This document shows positions 1-8,834 of a stretch of DNA of 64,000 nucleotides, one piece after another. The notes under the pieces were generated by a model that was given only the letters and a program-made list of their open reading frames with translations, was not told the DNA's origin and searched no databases. Where the stretch lies: positions 1 through 64,000 of the forward strand of contig NZ_JAMB01000014.1 in the NCBI RefSeq assembly GCF_000521805.1, written 5' to 3'. Both the position numbers and the translations under genes were made by a program. Numbering within the stretch: the stretch's first letter is position 1; every line of letters begins with the position of its first letter. The DNA is from Marinomonas ushuaiensis DSM 15871 (GTDB lineage Bacteria > Pseudomonadota > Gammaproteobacteria > Pseudomonadales > Marinomonadaceae).

Positions 1-25
1 AGTTCGAACCTCTCCACACCCACCA
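1..25 (+). tRNA. 3' end of a tRNA gene (isotype not determinable)
   Basis: The first 25 bases fit a tRNA 3' end exactly: the last two bases of the T-stem, the T-loop TTCGAAC, the 3' T-stem CTCTC, the acceptor strand CACACCC, discriminator A and an encoded CCA. The missing part should begin with GGGTGTG. The anticodon lies outside the window, so the isotype is unknown; a valine-type acceptor is one possibility. A T-run at about 38-45 follows and may end the transcript. Confidence 0.75.
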
Positions 26-158
26 GTTGGTTAATTGTTTTTTTAAAGTGTTTTACGCCAGTAACTCACTGATTTTATTGAATTTATAAAAAACATTCAT
101 TTCTAGTTTTCTACTTTCACTTTTCTGAAATAAATAAAAATATTGCTTTAATTTTTCA

Positions 159-455
159 TGTGGTGAATCTGTGACCACTACGTGACCATATTCAATATTT
201 CACTTTTCTGTATTTCTCATTAAATAACTTTTTTACTTATTTTTTAAGTGTTTTTTGACCTTCGCTTGTTTTGGTTTAGAAGAAAACCATGATATATGTG
301 GTCACAAATATTATGTAACCACATTTTTTGCCAAGTGACTTTAATGTATCTAAAGTGTATTTTTCTTTATCAGTATAACTTACTGACTAATAAAGAATTT
401 ACTTGTTAGGGATGATTGGTCAGTTCAGTTTTAGCTAAAACTCCTATGTGACCAG
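159..455. repeat. Cluster of GTGACCA / TGGTCAC motifs in a gene-free stretch
   Basis: The 530 bases between the tRNA end and the WYL stub hold no convincing gene. They contain four exact GTGACCA heptamers: 171-177 and 182-188 on +, 299-305 as the reverse complement, and 448-454 on +. Near-copies occur at 159-164 (TGTGGT) and 315-321 (GTAACCA). This looks like a set of related half-sites for a DNA-binding protein, or a repeat relic. No known regulator site is recognised. Confidence 0.4.
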
Positions 456-556
456 AGCGCCTAAAATAAATCATTTTTTTGTTTATCTTATTTGAGAGGG
501 TGTTTTCGTATTGGACACTCGCATATGGTTTTTACTCTTAATCAGAGGGGTAAATT

Positions 557-889
557 GTGGGCACTAATTACACTGCGTTATTTCGTCAAATAGAGATCCT
601 AAGAGCGATTCCAGATAAGCCAGGTTGTTATATATCGAGAAGTACAATACAGGTGGTGTTGGAAGGAAAAGGTTTTAGTGTTAAAACTCGAACTCTTCAG
701 AGGGATCTCGAAGCTCTAGAAAAGTATTTTGGCTTAAGCTGTGATAAGTCTGGGAAGTCCATGCTTTAAAACGATTACATGCCCGTTATTTTATCCTTGA
801 TAAAAAATAACTCTTGGATAGGGAGCTAAATGCAGAGAATGAATTTGGTTGTAGCCAAACCCATTGCAACTTAGATATTATTGGAGATA
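557..889 (+). pseudogene. Truncated WYL-type transcriptional regulator (HTH part only)
   Basis: A 70-residue frame beginning at GTG 557 encodes a DeoR/WYL-type winged helix: an RQIEILRAIP segment, a middle stretch resembling a recognition helix, then KTRTLQRDLEAL, the signature of WYL-family N-termini. These regulators usually exceed 300 residues. Here the frame stops at 769, and a one-base shift opens a short continuation (RLHARYFILDKK) that soon stops too. The WYL sensor domain is missing. It sits between the tRNA end and an atoE-like gene, so this may be an island-edge remnant. It could still be expressed as a short DNA-binding peptide, but decay is more likely. Confidence 0.6.
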
Positions 890-895
890 TAAAGT

Positions 896-924
896 AGCGC
901 CTACAAAAAATAGGCGCTGTTTTA
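896..924. terminator. Hairpin terminator between the WYL stub and atoE
   Basis: An 8-bp perfect stem AGCGCCTA / TAGGCGCT (896-903 and 911-918) encloses a 7-nt A-rich loop and is followed by GTTTTAT. It lies 12 nt beyond the atoE stop codon on the other strand, so it probably serves both directions. Confidence 0.65.
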
Positions 925-930
925 TAAAAG

Positions 931-2232
931 CTACATTAAAATTATAAATGTGCCTGCAATTGCAATTCCTGAAATTCCGAGCCAAATTACCAAATATCCC
1001 ATGATGTCACGTGCTGATAGTCCAGCGACACTTAATAATGGTAATGCCCAAAATGGTTGAATTTGATTTGTCCAGCCGTCTCCCCAAGTAAAAGCCATAA
1101 TTGTTAAGGCTGGGTCTGCGCCTAAATTATATGCGGCTTCCATCATGATTGGTCCTTGGATTGCCCATTGGCCACCACCAGATGGAATAAAGAAGTTTAC
1201 GATACCTGCACACAAGAAAGTTAGTAGCGGAAATGTTTTTATAGTAGCTACAGATATTATTGCATTTGAAAAAATAGTAACCAACCCTGCATTTGTCATC
1301 ATTCCTGCTATACCAGCGTATAGAGGGAATTGAACAATAATACCTCGTGCAGCTTTAACCGCTAGTTCTGCGGCGTTGAGATAAGAAGCGGAGTTCTTAT
1401 GGAGTAATAATCCTAACGCTAGAAAGATTAAGATCATGGTGTTGAGATTAAGACTAAAAGTATCGCTAATGATTTTATTAATTATATAGCTTGCGGCTAA
1501 TAGACCTAGAAACAAAGTCGGTATACGGCTGTGTTCAATCCAGTCCGAAAAACACATTTTTCCTTCAAACACTTTTGTTTCAATAATCTCTTCTTTTTCT
1601 TCTAATACAATAATGTCTTTCGGTTGCTTCTGAAGCAGAAAAAATGCAACTAATAGTACTAGAAGACCGATAGTAAGCGCTATGTTCCAGCTAGAATAGA
1701 GTGTCTGTGATACAGGAACTATACCAATCGCATCTTCCATAAAGTGGCCTGGAGTCGCAATAATCAAAGGTATAGAGGACGAAGGGCCACGTACTAATTC
1801 ACCGCCGTATGCCGCGGCAACGAGGAGAGGGAAGTGTACTTTTACACTACTTCCCATTGCTCTTGCTAGAATAGCTCCAGCAACCATGCCAAACCCCCAA
1901 TTTAGATAATAACAAATAAAGCTCACAACGATTGTGATTGCCAGAGCTTGTTTTGGGGTATTTGCTTGTTTTGCTAAGGCGTTAAGGGCATTTTTTATTA
2001 TTGGTGTCATTGCCAGAACATAGCCTGTCAATAACACTAGAACCATTTGCATTCCAAATTTAAATAATTTCGAAAATCCATCGCCCCAGTAACCAGCCAT
2101 TGTCATAGGACCTTGGTCTGCAATAGTAATGCCTAATACAAATATTATGGCGGTTAGTATCACAGCAAGTACAAAAGCACTTGGTAGGTATTTCTGTACA
2201 ATACGTACAGAAAAATTTGTTATTTTTTCCAT
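931..2232 (-). CDS. atoE: Short-chain fatty acid transporter, AtoE family
   Basis: The 433-residue, very hydrophobic protein has the usual AtoE length and layout: many transmembrane helices, a conserved N-terminal FGMQMVLVLLTGYVLA segment, and a C-terminal block rich in Gly, Ser and Trp (IPSGGGQWAIQGP, then TWGDGWTNQIQPFWALPLL) typical of the family. AtoE proteins move short-chain acids such as acetoacetate and butyrate across the inner membrane. A charged cytoplasmic loop (about residues 205-230) splits the helices. The next genes on the same strand, about 395 bp upstream, encode a keto-acid cleavage enzyme whose usual product is acetoacetate, so import or export of that acid is a sensible role. 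The substrate is inferred. Confidence 0.88.
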   Translation of the reverse strand: MEKITNFSVRIVQKYLPSAFVLAVILTAIIFVLGITIADQGPMTMAGYWGDGFSKLFKFGMQMVLVLLTGYVLAMTPIIKNALNALAKQANTPKQALAITIVVSFICYYLNWGFGMVAGAILARAMGSSVKVHFPLLVAAAYGGELVRGPSSSIPLIIATPGHFMEDAIGIVPVSQTLYSSWNIALTIGLLVLLVAFFLLQKQPKDIIVLEEKEEIIETKVFEGKMCFSDWIEHSRIPTLFLGLLAASYIINKIISDTFSLNLNTMILIFLALGLLLHKNSASYLNAAELAVKAARGIIVQFPLYAGIAGMMTNAGLVTIFSNAIISVATIKTFPLLTFLCAGIVNFFIPSGGGQWAIQGPIMMEAAYNLGADPALTIMAFTWGDGWTNQIQPFWALPLLSVAGLSARDIMGYLVIWLGISGIAIAGTFIILM

Positions 2233-2627
2233 AATGATGTTCTCTTATTTTTATTAGTTTATTTACTCAATATTTATTTGGCTGCTCATTATTAATGAGT
2301 GTGATTATTGAGAAATTTTTATTGTTTTTAATGAATATATAGAAATATATCAACATTGAAGTTCGTGATATAAATTTTTATTTACTGATAAAAATATCAT
2401 TCATTAGTAAGGTTTTTTGATCCAAAAAATCGATCTCAGAGATTTTTTATTCATACAGTTGATGTATAACTTGTGTAGATATAAGAGAGGTTAGATTTTT
2501 ATAAACTAACTGCCTTTATCTGACAAAAAATACAAAGGTCAAATTTTATTGAATATCGAATCTTTCATTTAGTTAGAGTTAAGTGTTAATGAGTATCTGT
2601 TAGGTTTACCTCCTTCAGTCATTTTAT
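2233..2627. other. Intergenic region upstream of atoE
   Basis: This AT-rich spacer separates atoE from the BKACE gene, both on the minus strand. It must hold the atoE promoter if atoE has its own. I saw no RNA gene, repeat or clear sigma-54 site. Confidence 0.4.
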
Positions 2628-3467
2628 TCATAGAGAGTTATTATTTTCAAAGCTCTGACGAAATGTATTTGGATCCATAATAGATAGATTTTTTTTCAGT
2701 GCATTTACTAAATCCTGTACTTGCTGTGCATTACTTTTTGCCAATGTTCCTGATTTTGTATAAAGATTGTTTTCAAAACCGATACGAACATCACCACCTA
2801 ACTCAGCGGCTTTTATTAAACACTCCTGCTCTTTATTACCAAATGCACAGATTGCCCAGCGGACAGTCGTTTTTTCGAGTAAAGGTAAAAATGGCGAGAG
2901 ATCTTCTGGTTGAGATTCTTGTTGGGCATGATAACGACCCAGTACCAATAGAAGGTGGTGATGAGAATCCGGTAGTAATTTTCGAGCCCTAAGATCTAGG
3001 TAATAGCTCAGTTGTTCAGCAGAATAAAGAATGTATTGAGCAATGATTTTTTGCTCGGCAACCCAATGAAAAAACTCGCTGGCTGCTTGTTCATGATGAA
3101 CATCTGGAATCAACTCTGATAATGAAAAAGAGGCCGCTTCTGGCATGAGCGCTTTGATCAACGCCATTTGTTCAGACGGTTGATAAAGGCCAACAGCTTC
3201 AGTAGTGAGTTGGATGATGACTCTGTCACCTACAGCATCTTTTACAGCCTTCATCATTAATGCATTATCTTCGATTTCCAATGAATGACGACCGTCAGCA
3301 GTGCGTGCATGAAGGTGCACCATACCTGCCCCTGCATTGACGCAATCCTGAACTTCTGCAGCCATCTCATCTGGCGTGATAGGTAGGTTTTGATGATCGG
3401 TTTTTGTTTTCCGTGCGCCATTAGGTGCAACTATGATTAAACGTTGTTTCGAGTTGGTTAATTTCAT
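2628..3467 (-). CDS. BKACE (DUF849) beta-keto acid cleavage enzyme
   Basis: The 279-residue protein belongs to the BKACE family (founder: 3-keto-5-aminohexanoate cleavage enzyme). These Zn-dependent TIM-barrel enzymes condense a beta-keto acid with acetyl-CoA, giving acetoacetate and a new acyl-CoA. Visible family marks are the N-terminal VAPNGARKTK segment, the metal-binding HLHAR motif near residue 50, and the late RIGFENNLY segment carrying the conserved glutamate. Its ATG overlaps the stop codon of the upstream aminotransferase gene (TAATG), so translation is probably coupled. The likely pathway is transamination of a beta- or omega-amino acid to a keto acid, cleavage here, and acetoacetate handling by the neighbouring AtoE protein. 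The substrate cannot be read from sequence. Confidence 0.85.
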   Translation of the reverse strand: MKLTNSKQRLIIVAPNGARKTKTDHQNLPITPDEMAAEVQDCVNAGAGMVHLHARTADGRHSLEIEDNALMMKAVKDAVGDRVIIQLTTEAVGLYQPSEQMALIKALMPEAASFSLSELIPDVHHEQAASEFFHWVAEQKIIAQYILYSAEQLSYYLDLRARKLLPDSHHHLLLVLGRYHAQQESQPEDLSPFLPLLEKTTVRWAICAFGNKEQECLIKAAELGGDVRIGFENNLYTKSGTLAKSNAQQVQDLVNALKKNLSIMDPNTFRQSFENNNSL

Positions 3468-4813
3468 TAGTACATACCTTCTTTAAATAAGGACTGAGTA
3501 ACAGAATCAACGCTTTCAAAAAGTTTTTCTGTTAATTCATCAATTTGTGTATTGCTGATAATGAAAGGAGGAGCTAATAAAATGTGATGTCCGTTTTTTC
3601 CGTCTATCGTTCCTGACATTGGGTAACATATTAAGCCGAGATCCATTGCTCTTTCTTTTATTTGTGTATGTAGGTTTGAAGCCGTAGAAAAAGGTCGTTT
3701 AGTGTCTTTATCAGCAATAAGTTCTACTGCTCTAAATAGGCCTCGACCACGAATATCGCCAACAAAAGGATGATCAGTAAAGCGTTCAGATAAACGTGTT
3801 TGTAAAATATCACCTGCCTCTTGAACTCTGGGTAGAAGTGCTTCTTTCTCGAACGCATTTAATACAGCAAGAGACCCTGCCATGGCTGTTGCGTGGCCCA
3901 TATAAGTATGACCGTGCTGAAAAAAGCCCGAACCTTGAGAAATGGTGTTGTGAATTTCGCTGGTAGCGATCATTGCTCCAATTGGTTGGTAACCTGCGCC
4001 TAAGCCTTTGGCGATTGTTACTATGTCCGCATGGATATCTTCTTGTTCGTGAGCGAAAAGTGTACCGGTACGACCCATGCCACACATTACTTCATCAAGA
4101 ATCAACAAAACGCCGTATTGATCACAAATTTCTCGGATACGTTTAAAGTAACCTTCCTCTGCGGTTACCGCGCCAGCTGTGGCTCCGACAACCGGTTCAG
4201 CAATAAAGGCAATAACAGTATCTGGCCCCATCTCTAATAAGCGTGTTTCGAGTTCGTTGGCCGTGCGTTGGCCGTAATCAAAATAACTCTCAGATTCGAG
4301 TTTGTTGTGATATGCAAAGCAAGCTGAAATATGTTCTGTCGGCATGAGTAATGGTGCAAATGGTGCGCGACGTAGTTCATTACCGCCAACAGCAAGAGCT
4401 CCTAACGTATTGCCATGATAACTTTGTTTACGAGAAACAAATTGAGTTCGTTGAGACTCGCCTTTTTCTACAAAATATTGACGAGCTAGCTTAAGTGCTG
4501 ACTCTATTGCTTCTGAACCTCCAGATACGAAATATACGTGATTTAGATTACCTGGAGCTGCTTGGGTGAGTTTCTCTGCAAGCTCTAGGGCGTTGTCTGT
4601 ATTGAAGAAACCAGTATGAGCGTAAGCGAGCTGATCAATTTGTCTGTGTAAAGCCGCGCGAACATCGGGATGACTATGTCCTAAACAGGAAACGGCTGCC
4701 CCACCGCTTGCATCTAGATAAGCTTTACCTAACTTATCATAAAGATAAATACCATCACCTTTAACAGCGATAGGTAGGTTTGAATGGCAGTGGCGTTGAA
4801 AAATATTGTTCAT
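3467..4813 (-). CDS. Class III PLP-dependent aminotransferase
   Basis: The 448-residue protein is a fold-type I, class III (omega) aminotransferase. Motifs include the N-terminal YLDASGGAAVSCLGHSHP, the phosphate-binding SGGSEAIESALKLAR, the LILDEVMCGMGRTG segment with the PLP-pyridine aspartate, and the Schiff-base lysine in IAKGLGAGYQPIGAM. Relatives act on beta-alanine, GABA, taurine or diamines. Downstream BKACE overlaps by one base, so the pair probably works in sequence on one amino acid. The promoter lies between 4814 and 4934, shared with the divergent LysR regulator, which probably controls it. The substrate is unknown. Confidence 0.88.
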   Translation of the reverse strand: MNNIFQRHCHSNLPIAVKGDGIYLYDKLGKAYLDASGGAAVSCLGHSHPDVRAALHRQIDQLAYAHTGFFNTDNALELAEKLTQAAPGNLNHVYFVSGGSEAIESALKLARQYFVEKGESQRTQFVSRKQSYHGNTLGALAVGGNELRRAPFAPLLMPTEHISACFAYHNKLESESYFDYGQRTANELETRLLEMGPDTVIAFIAEPVVGATAGAVTAEEGYFKRIREICDQYGVLLILDEVMCGMGRTGTLFAHEQEDIHADIVTIAKGLGAGYQPIGAMIATSEIHNTISQGSGFFQHGHTYMGHATAMAGSLAVLNAFEKEALLPRVQEAGDILQTRLSERFTDHPFVGDIRGRGLFRAVELIADKDTKRPFSTASNLHTQIKERAMDLGLICYPMSGTIDGKNGHHILLAPPFIISNTQIDELTEKLFESVDSVTQSLFKEGMY

Positions 4814-4934
4814 TTAGAATAAGGCTTTATTATGATTATGATGGTCTAACCTTAATGTCTCTTTACAGAGAGCCGCAAACGATATATTTTCAGGCCCTAT
4901 GAGAAAAAGTAATGGGGTATTGTAGGAGAAAAAA

Positions 4935-5873
4935 ATGTCGATAAAACTTCCACCGCTCAATGCGTTAAAGGTATTTGAGGTAGCGGCACGAAAACTAAGT
5001 TTTTCTCAAGCAGCCATGGAATTGTGTGTTACTCAAGGCGCTGTTAGTAAGCAAATTAAGGCATTAGAAGAACACTTACAGTTGCCGTTATTTTACCGAA
5101 CTCCAAAGGGATTGGAGCTGACAGCGCCCGGCAAACTGTATTTACCAACTATCATGAGTGCGTTGGAGCAAATTCATAGCTCTACGGTTACTTTGCAACA
5201 ATTTTCCGCGGAAGTTCAACATTTGGTTTTGGATATTTCACCTTCTTTATCCAGTTTATGGATGATTCCTCGTTTACATTTGTTAGATGAAAGGTTTCCG
5301 TCTTTACGACTTAGCCTTATTTCTGGTGATGGTGCTTACCAATTTAATCAATCTAGTGCGGATGTGGCGATTCGTTGTTTGCCGCTTTCGTTAAGTCATC
5401 AAAATGCGACCTTACTTACAAAAGAAATTTTATTGCCAGTAATGCACAAAGACCTGCTGGTGAATTCACCAATCAATGAGGCGAAAGATTTACTGAAGCA
5501 TTCATTAATTCGCCCAACTACTCGACCTCAGCTGTGGAACCAATGTTTTAATCGTTTTATTGGAGATGATTACGGTGATAATGTTCCAACATCTCGTCAT
5601 GCTTTTGAACATTTCTTTATGTCTTTGGAAGTAGTAAAGCAAAAGCAAGGTATCGCATTAATACCAGAATTTTTAGTCGAAAATCTATTAATTGATAATC
5701 AAAATGAAGACGAGCAGATAGAATCTTTAAGTAACAAAGAATTGGTTAATCCTCTGGGACTGAAATACGAAAGTGGTTATGGTTATTATTTCTTAACTCC
5801 TTCATTTAGACATCAAGATCCCATGATAAAACAACTACTAGAATGGTTTCAGGTCAATCTTAGTGATGTGTAG
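4935..5873 (+). CDS. LysR-family regulator (GcvA-like)
   Basis: The 312-residue protein has an N-terminal LysR winged helix (LPPLNALKVFEVAARKLSFS, then AAMELCVTQGAVSKQIKALE) and a periplasmic-binding-like effector domain. The opening PPLNAL is typical of the GcvA/AmpR branch. It is divergent from the aminotransferase-BKACE genes across about 120 bp, the usual arrangement for a LysR protein and its target. An AGGAG-like site stands just before the ATG (GTAGGAGAAAAAAATG). The inducer is probably the amino acid or keto acid handled by those enzymes; this is inference. Confidence 0.88.
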   Translation: MSIKLPPLNALKVFEVAARKLSFSQAAMELCVTQGAVSKQIKALEEHLQLPLFYRTPKGLELTAPGKLYLPTIMSALEQIHSSTVTLQQFSAEVQHLVLDISPSLSSLWMIPRLHLLDERFPSLRLSLISGDGAYQFNQSSADVAIRCLPLSLSHQNATLLTKEILLPVMHKDLLVNSPINEAKDLLKHSLIRPTTRPQLWNQCFNRFIGDDYGDNVPTSRHAFEHFFMSLEVVKQKQGIALIPEFLVENLLIDNQNEDEQIESLSNKELVNPLGLKYESGYGYYFLTPSFRHQDPMIKQLLEWFQVNLSDV

Positions 5874-5978
5874 AACCCAAATAAAGCTGTAGCTGAGTTA
5901 TGTGTTGTTGGTATCTAGGTAGGTATTTTTAATGATTCTTATTATAATCGTTATTTTTTGATGAAAACGATGTTTTTT

Positions 5979-6014
5979 GCGACTAAAAAAGGTTCAATCA
6001 CCTTGTTTAGTCGC
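5979..6014. terminator. Bidirectional terminator between lysR and pcaD
   Basis: A 9-bp perfect stem GCGACTAAA / TTTAGTCGC (5979-5987 and 6006-6014), extended by an inner AAGG/CCTT pairing, lies between convergent genes. T- and A-runs sit on its left side. It probably ends transcription of both the LysR gene and the pca operon. Confidence 0.6.
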
Positions 6015-6026
6015 GGTTTAATTTCA

Positions 6027-6792
6027 TTAACTAGATATAAAAGATTTTAAAATATCGGCTAATGCTTTTGGTGATTCTACAGAAGGGACATGACCGACAT
6101 GATCCAACTGAATGGTTGAATCAATATGCATTAAAGACGCTAAGTTATTCATTAGTTCGGGCGTTGTTGCGACGTCTTTTTCACCACAGATGAGCTGAGT
6201 TTTAACGTTCTTGATACCATGCTTTTTCGTTAGGTCAGTATTGCCTAACCATGCGCATAGTAAATCATAACTATGATTATCTACCTTCATTAACTGTTGC
6301 TGCCAAAATTCCATTAAGGCAGGTTTACTTTGGACACTGTCTTCGCTAAACCAGCGAGATACCAAGGCATTCGCCATGTTTTTGAGACCTTTAGCTGCAA
6401 CATCATTTTGACGGTTTAACCAGAATTCTAACGTACCAATTTTAGCGCCAGTATTGGTTTGAGGAGGCGTTCAGAATAATCAATCAGCAATTGCTGTCCA
6501 ATGACACCACCTATAGACGTTCCAATATAATGGAATTTTGTGATACCTAGCGCATCGCATTTCTCTATTAAAGGTGTCACTAAAGCATCTTCCTTAAGAG
6601 AGGTTACCGCTGGGTCTATTGCAGAGCTTTGTCCATGACCTGGAAGGTCCCAACGAATAATATAAAAATCGTCTTTAAGATGTGATGCGATCTCATCCCA
6701 TACCATACCTGTAAGTTCATTCCTAATGGATGACCTAAAACTAGGGCGGGCTTGGTTTTATCACCTTCAACGAAAAAATGTAATTCACTCAT
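6027..6792 (-). pseudogene. pcaD: pcaD, 3-oxoadipate enol-lactonase, with two frameshifts
   Basis: An alpha/beta-hydrolase reading can be followed across three frames. It begins MSELHFFVEGDKTKP at 6792, overlapping the pcaF stop (TAATG), and continues HPLGMNLQVW. There a 5-base tandem duplication (GTATGGTATG on the coding strand, near 6700-6712) shifts the frame. The middle part holds the nucleophile elbow GTSIGG. A second net frame change near 6436-6450 separates ERLLK from TNTGAKIG, and the last part carries the DHVGHVPSVE histidine region to the stop at 6027. An intact enzyme hydrolyses 3-oxoadipate enol-lactone to 3-oxoadipate. As written, no fragment holds a complete catalytic triad. The order pcaI-J-F-D supports the identity. 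Confidence 0.85.
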
Positions 6793-8003
6793 TAAATAGT
6801 GTCCCTTTCAATTAGGATAGCAATGCCTTGGCCAACACCAATACACATAGTACACAGTGCGTACGTTCCGTTGGTGCGTTTCAATTGTAATGCGGCAGAC
6901 TGTATCAAGCGAGCGCCAGACATACCGAGAGGATGCCCAAGAGCAATGGCACCACCATTAGGATTAATACGCGGGTCTTTAGGGTCAAGCCCTAGTTCTT
7001 TCATACAGGCAAGACCTTGAACGGCAAAGGCCTCATTCAATTCAATAACGTCTATATCGTTTAATGACAAACCAGTACGTTTTAATACTTTTTGCACCGC
7101 AGGAACGGGCCCCATTCCCATAATAGAAGGTTCAACGCCAGCTGTCGCCATACTTAGAATTTTAGCCAATGGTATGAGTTTATGCGTTTTGACTGCGCTT
7201 TCGCTGGCGACCAACATAGCGGCTGCGCCATCGTTTATACCTGAGGCGTTACCTGCCGTGACACTGCCACCTTCACGGAAAGGCGCTTTTAGCTTGGCTA
7301 AGCCTTCTAGTGTTGTACTGGCACGAATATGCTCGTCTTTATCGACAAGAATTGGATCACCTTTTCTCTGCTTAATGCTAATAGCGGTAATTTCTTCTGC
7401 AAACTTACCTTGATCTTGAGCTTTCTGGGCTTTTTGCTGTGACTGATAGGCGAATTCGTCCTGTTCTTCACGGGAAATCGCATAGCGAGTGGCAATATTC
7501 TCAGCGGTTTCTGGCATGGATTCTGTGCCGTATAAGCTTTTTAAGACAGGATTGATGAAGCGCCATCCCATGGTTGTGTCTTCGAGTGTTTGCTGTCTAT
7601 CAAAGGCCATTGACGGTTTGCCCATGACGAAAGGAGCTCGTGACATGGATTCTATACCGCCAGCGATCATCAACTCAGCATCACCTGATTTAATGGCCCG
7701 AAATGCAGTACCAATAGCATCCATTCCTGATCCACAAAGACGGTTCATTGTGGTACCAGGAACACTCTGTGGCATGCCTGAAAGTAGGCTTGCCATGCGA
7801 GCCACATTTCGGTTGTCTTCACCAGACTGATTTGCACAACCAAAAATAGCATCTTCGATTGCTTCAGGGTTTAGGTCTTTTGCCTCTGTAAGCACGGCTT
7901 GAATCACTTGAGCAAGCATATCGTCAGGACGTATGTTCGCTAAGGCTCCTGCATAACGGCCTATCGCGGAACGTCTAGGGTGACAGATGTAAACAGAGCT
8001 CAT
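6792..8003 (-). CDS. pcaF: 3-oxoadipyl-CoA thiolase
   Basis: The 403-residue thiolase splits 3-oxoadipyl-CoA into succinyl-CoA and acetyl-CoA, the last step of the beta-ketoadipate pathway. It has the acyl-accepting cysteine in MNRLCGSGMDAIG (about residue 90), the ELNEAFAVQ segment, the histidine in GGAIALGHPLGMSGAR (about residue 356) and the C-terminal cysteine in CTMCIGVGQG. Its start overlaps the pcaJ stop by 4 nt and its stop overlaps the pcaD start. Sequence alone cannot exclude acetyl-CoA acetyltransferase activity, but the operon places it firmly in the pca pathway. Confidence 0.93.
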   Translation of the reverse strand: MSSVYICHPRRSAIGRYAGALANIRPDDMLAQVIQAVLTEAKDLNPEAIEDAIFGCANQSGEDNRNVARMASLLSGMPQSVPGTTMNRLCGSGMDAIGTAFRAIKSGDAELMIAGGIESMSRAPFVMGKPSMAFDRQQTLEDTTMGWRFINPVLKSLYGTESMPETAENIATRYAISREEQDEFAYQSQQKAQKAQDQGKFAEEITAISIKQRKGDPILVDKDEHIRASTTLEGLAKLKAPFREGGSVTAGNASGINDGAAAMLVASESAVKTHKLIPLAKILSMATAGVEPSIMGMGPVPAVQKVLKRTGLSLNDIDVIELNEAFAVQGLACMKELGLDPKDPRINPNGGAIALGHPLGMSGARLIQSAALQLKRTNGTYALCTMCIGVGQGIAILIERDTI

Positions 8004-8833
8004 ATCGCCTCCTTAGCACTGTGTGCTTTTTCAGTTCGTGCTTTTAATTCACGTAATACTTCTAGCTCTTTTTTACTTGGCGTTGGTGTGGTTTCAAGTG
8101 TTTCGGAAAATTTAATTTCCCAGCCTGTTGCTTCAATGACGTCTTCTTTCGTCGTACCAGGGTGCAAGCTGGTGACAATCAACTCTTTGGTTGCTGAGTC
8201 TGGTTTTAAAATGCATAAATCCGTAATAACCACACTTGGGCCACGACCAATATTTGATAAATTATCTCTCCCTTTACCGTCACGACCAAAACCAATAGTG
8301 GTGATAAAATCCACGTCTTCCACAAACGTACGTTTGGAGTGTTTAACGGTAATAAAAACTTCTTTGGCATTGGTCGAAATTTCAGGTGCACCACCACCAC
8401 CCGGTAAGCGGACTCTTGGATTAGCGTAGCTGTGTGCGCCATCTTTGCCTGTTTCTTGATGGTTAGCGGCAATAACGGTTGTATTTAAATTCGCAAATCG
8501 ATCGATTTGAGCGGTGCCTAAAAAGCCCACATCGATGTGACCACCTTGTAGCCAATAACGGAACATTTCTGGTACTGAGACGGTGGTTAGAGCTGACTCA
8601 CATAGTTCACCATCGCCAATAGATAATGGCAAAACATCCGGCTTGGTTTGCAAAGTACCTGATTCGTAGATCAGAGTAACATCAGGAGCATGAGTTAAAC
8701 GTGCTACGTTAGCGGCTTCGCTTGGTAAACCAATACCAACAAAACAAGTCATGCCGTTTTGTAAGGCGCGAGCTGCTGTAATCGTCATCATTTCTGCCGA
8801 AGTGTATTCAGTCAATGGATTGTTAGTTGTCAT
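8000..8833 (-). CDS. pcaJ: 3-oxoadipate CoA-transferase subunit B
   Basis: This 277-residue family I CoA-transferase beta subunit pairs with PcaI to move CoA from succinyl-CoA to 3-oxoadipate. The catalytic glutamate motif is recognisable as YESGTL (about residues 55-60), and the glycine-rich GFLGTAQIDRFANLN and PGGGGAPEI segments are typical. At 277 residues it is the longer kind of B subunit found in pseudomonad-type pca operons. It begins one base after the pcaI stop and overlaps pcaF by ATGA, so the operon is tightly coupled. Confidence 0.92.
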   Translation of the reverse strand: MTTNNPLTEYTSAEMMTITAARALQNGMTCFVGIGLPSEAANVARLTHAPDVTLIYESGTLQTKPDVLPLSIGDGELCESALTTVSVPEMFRYWLQGGHIDVGFLGTAQIDRFANLNTTVIAANHQETGKDGAHSYANPRVRLPGGGGAPEISTNAKEVFITVKHSKRTFVEDVDFITTIGFGRDGKGRDNLSNIGRGPSVVITDLCILKPDSATKELIVTSLHPGTTKEDVIEATGWEIKFSETLETTPTPSKKELEVLRELKARTEKAHSAKEAI

Positions 8834-8834
8834 A

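Noticed and set aside
7174-7830. Open frames on the + strand opposite pcaF
   Set aside because: They are antisense to a clear thiolase and have no start signals or family features.
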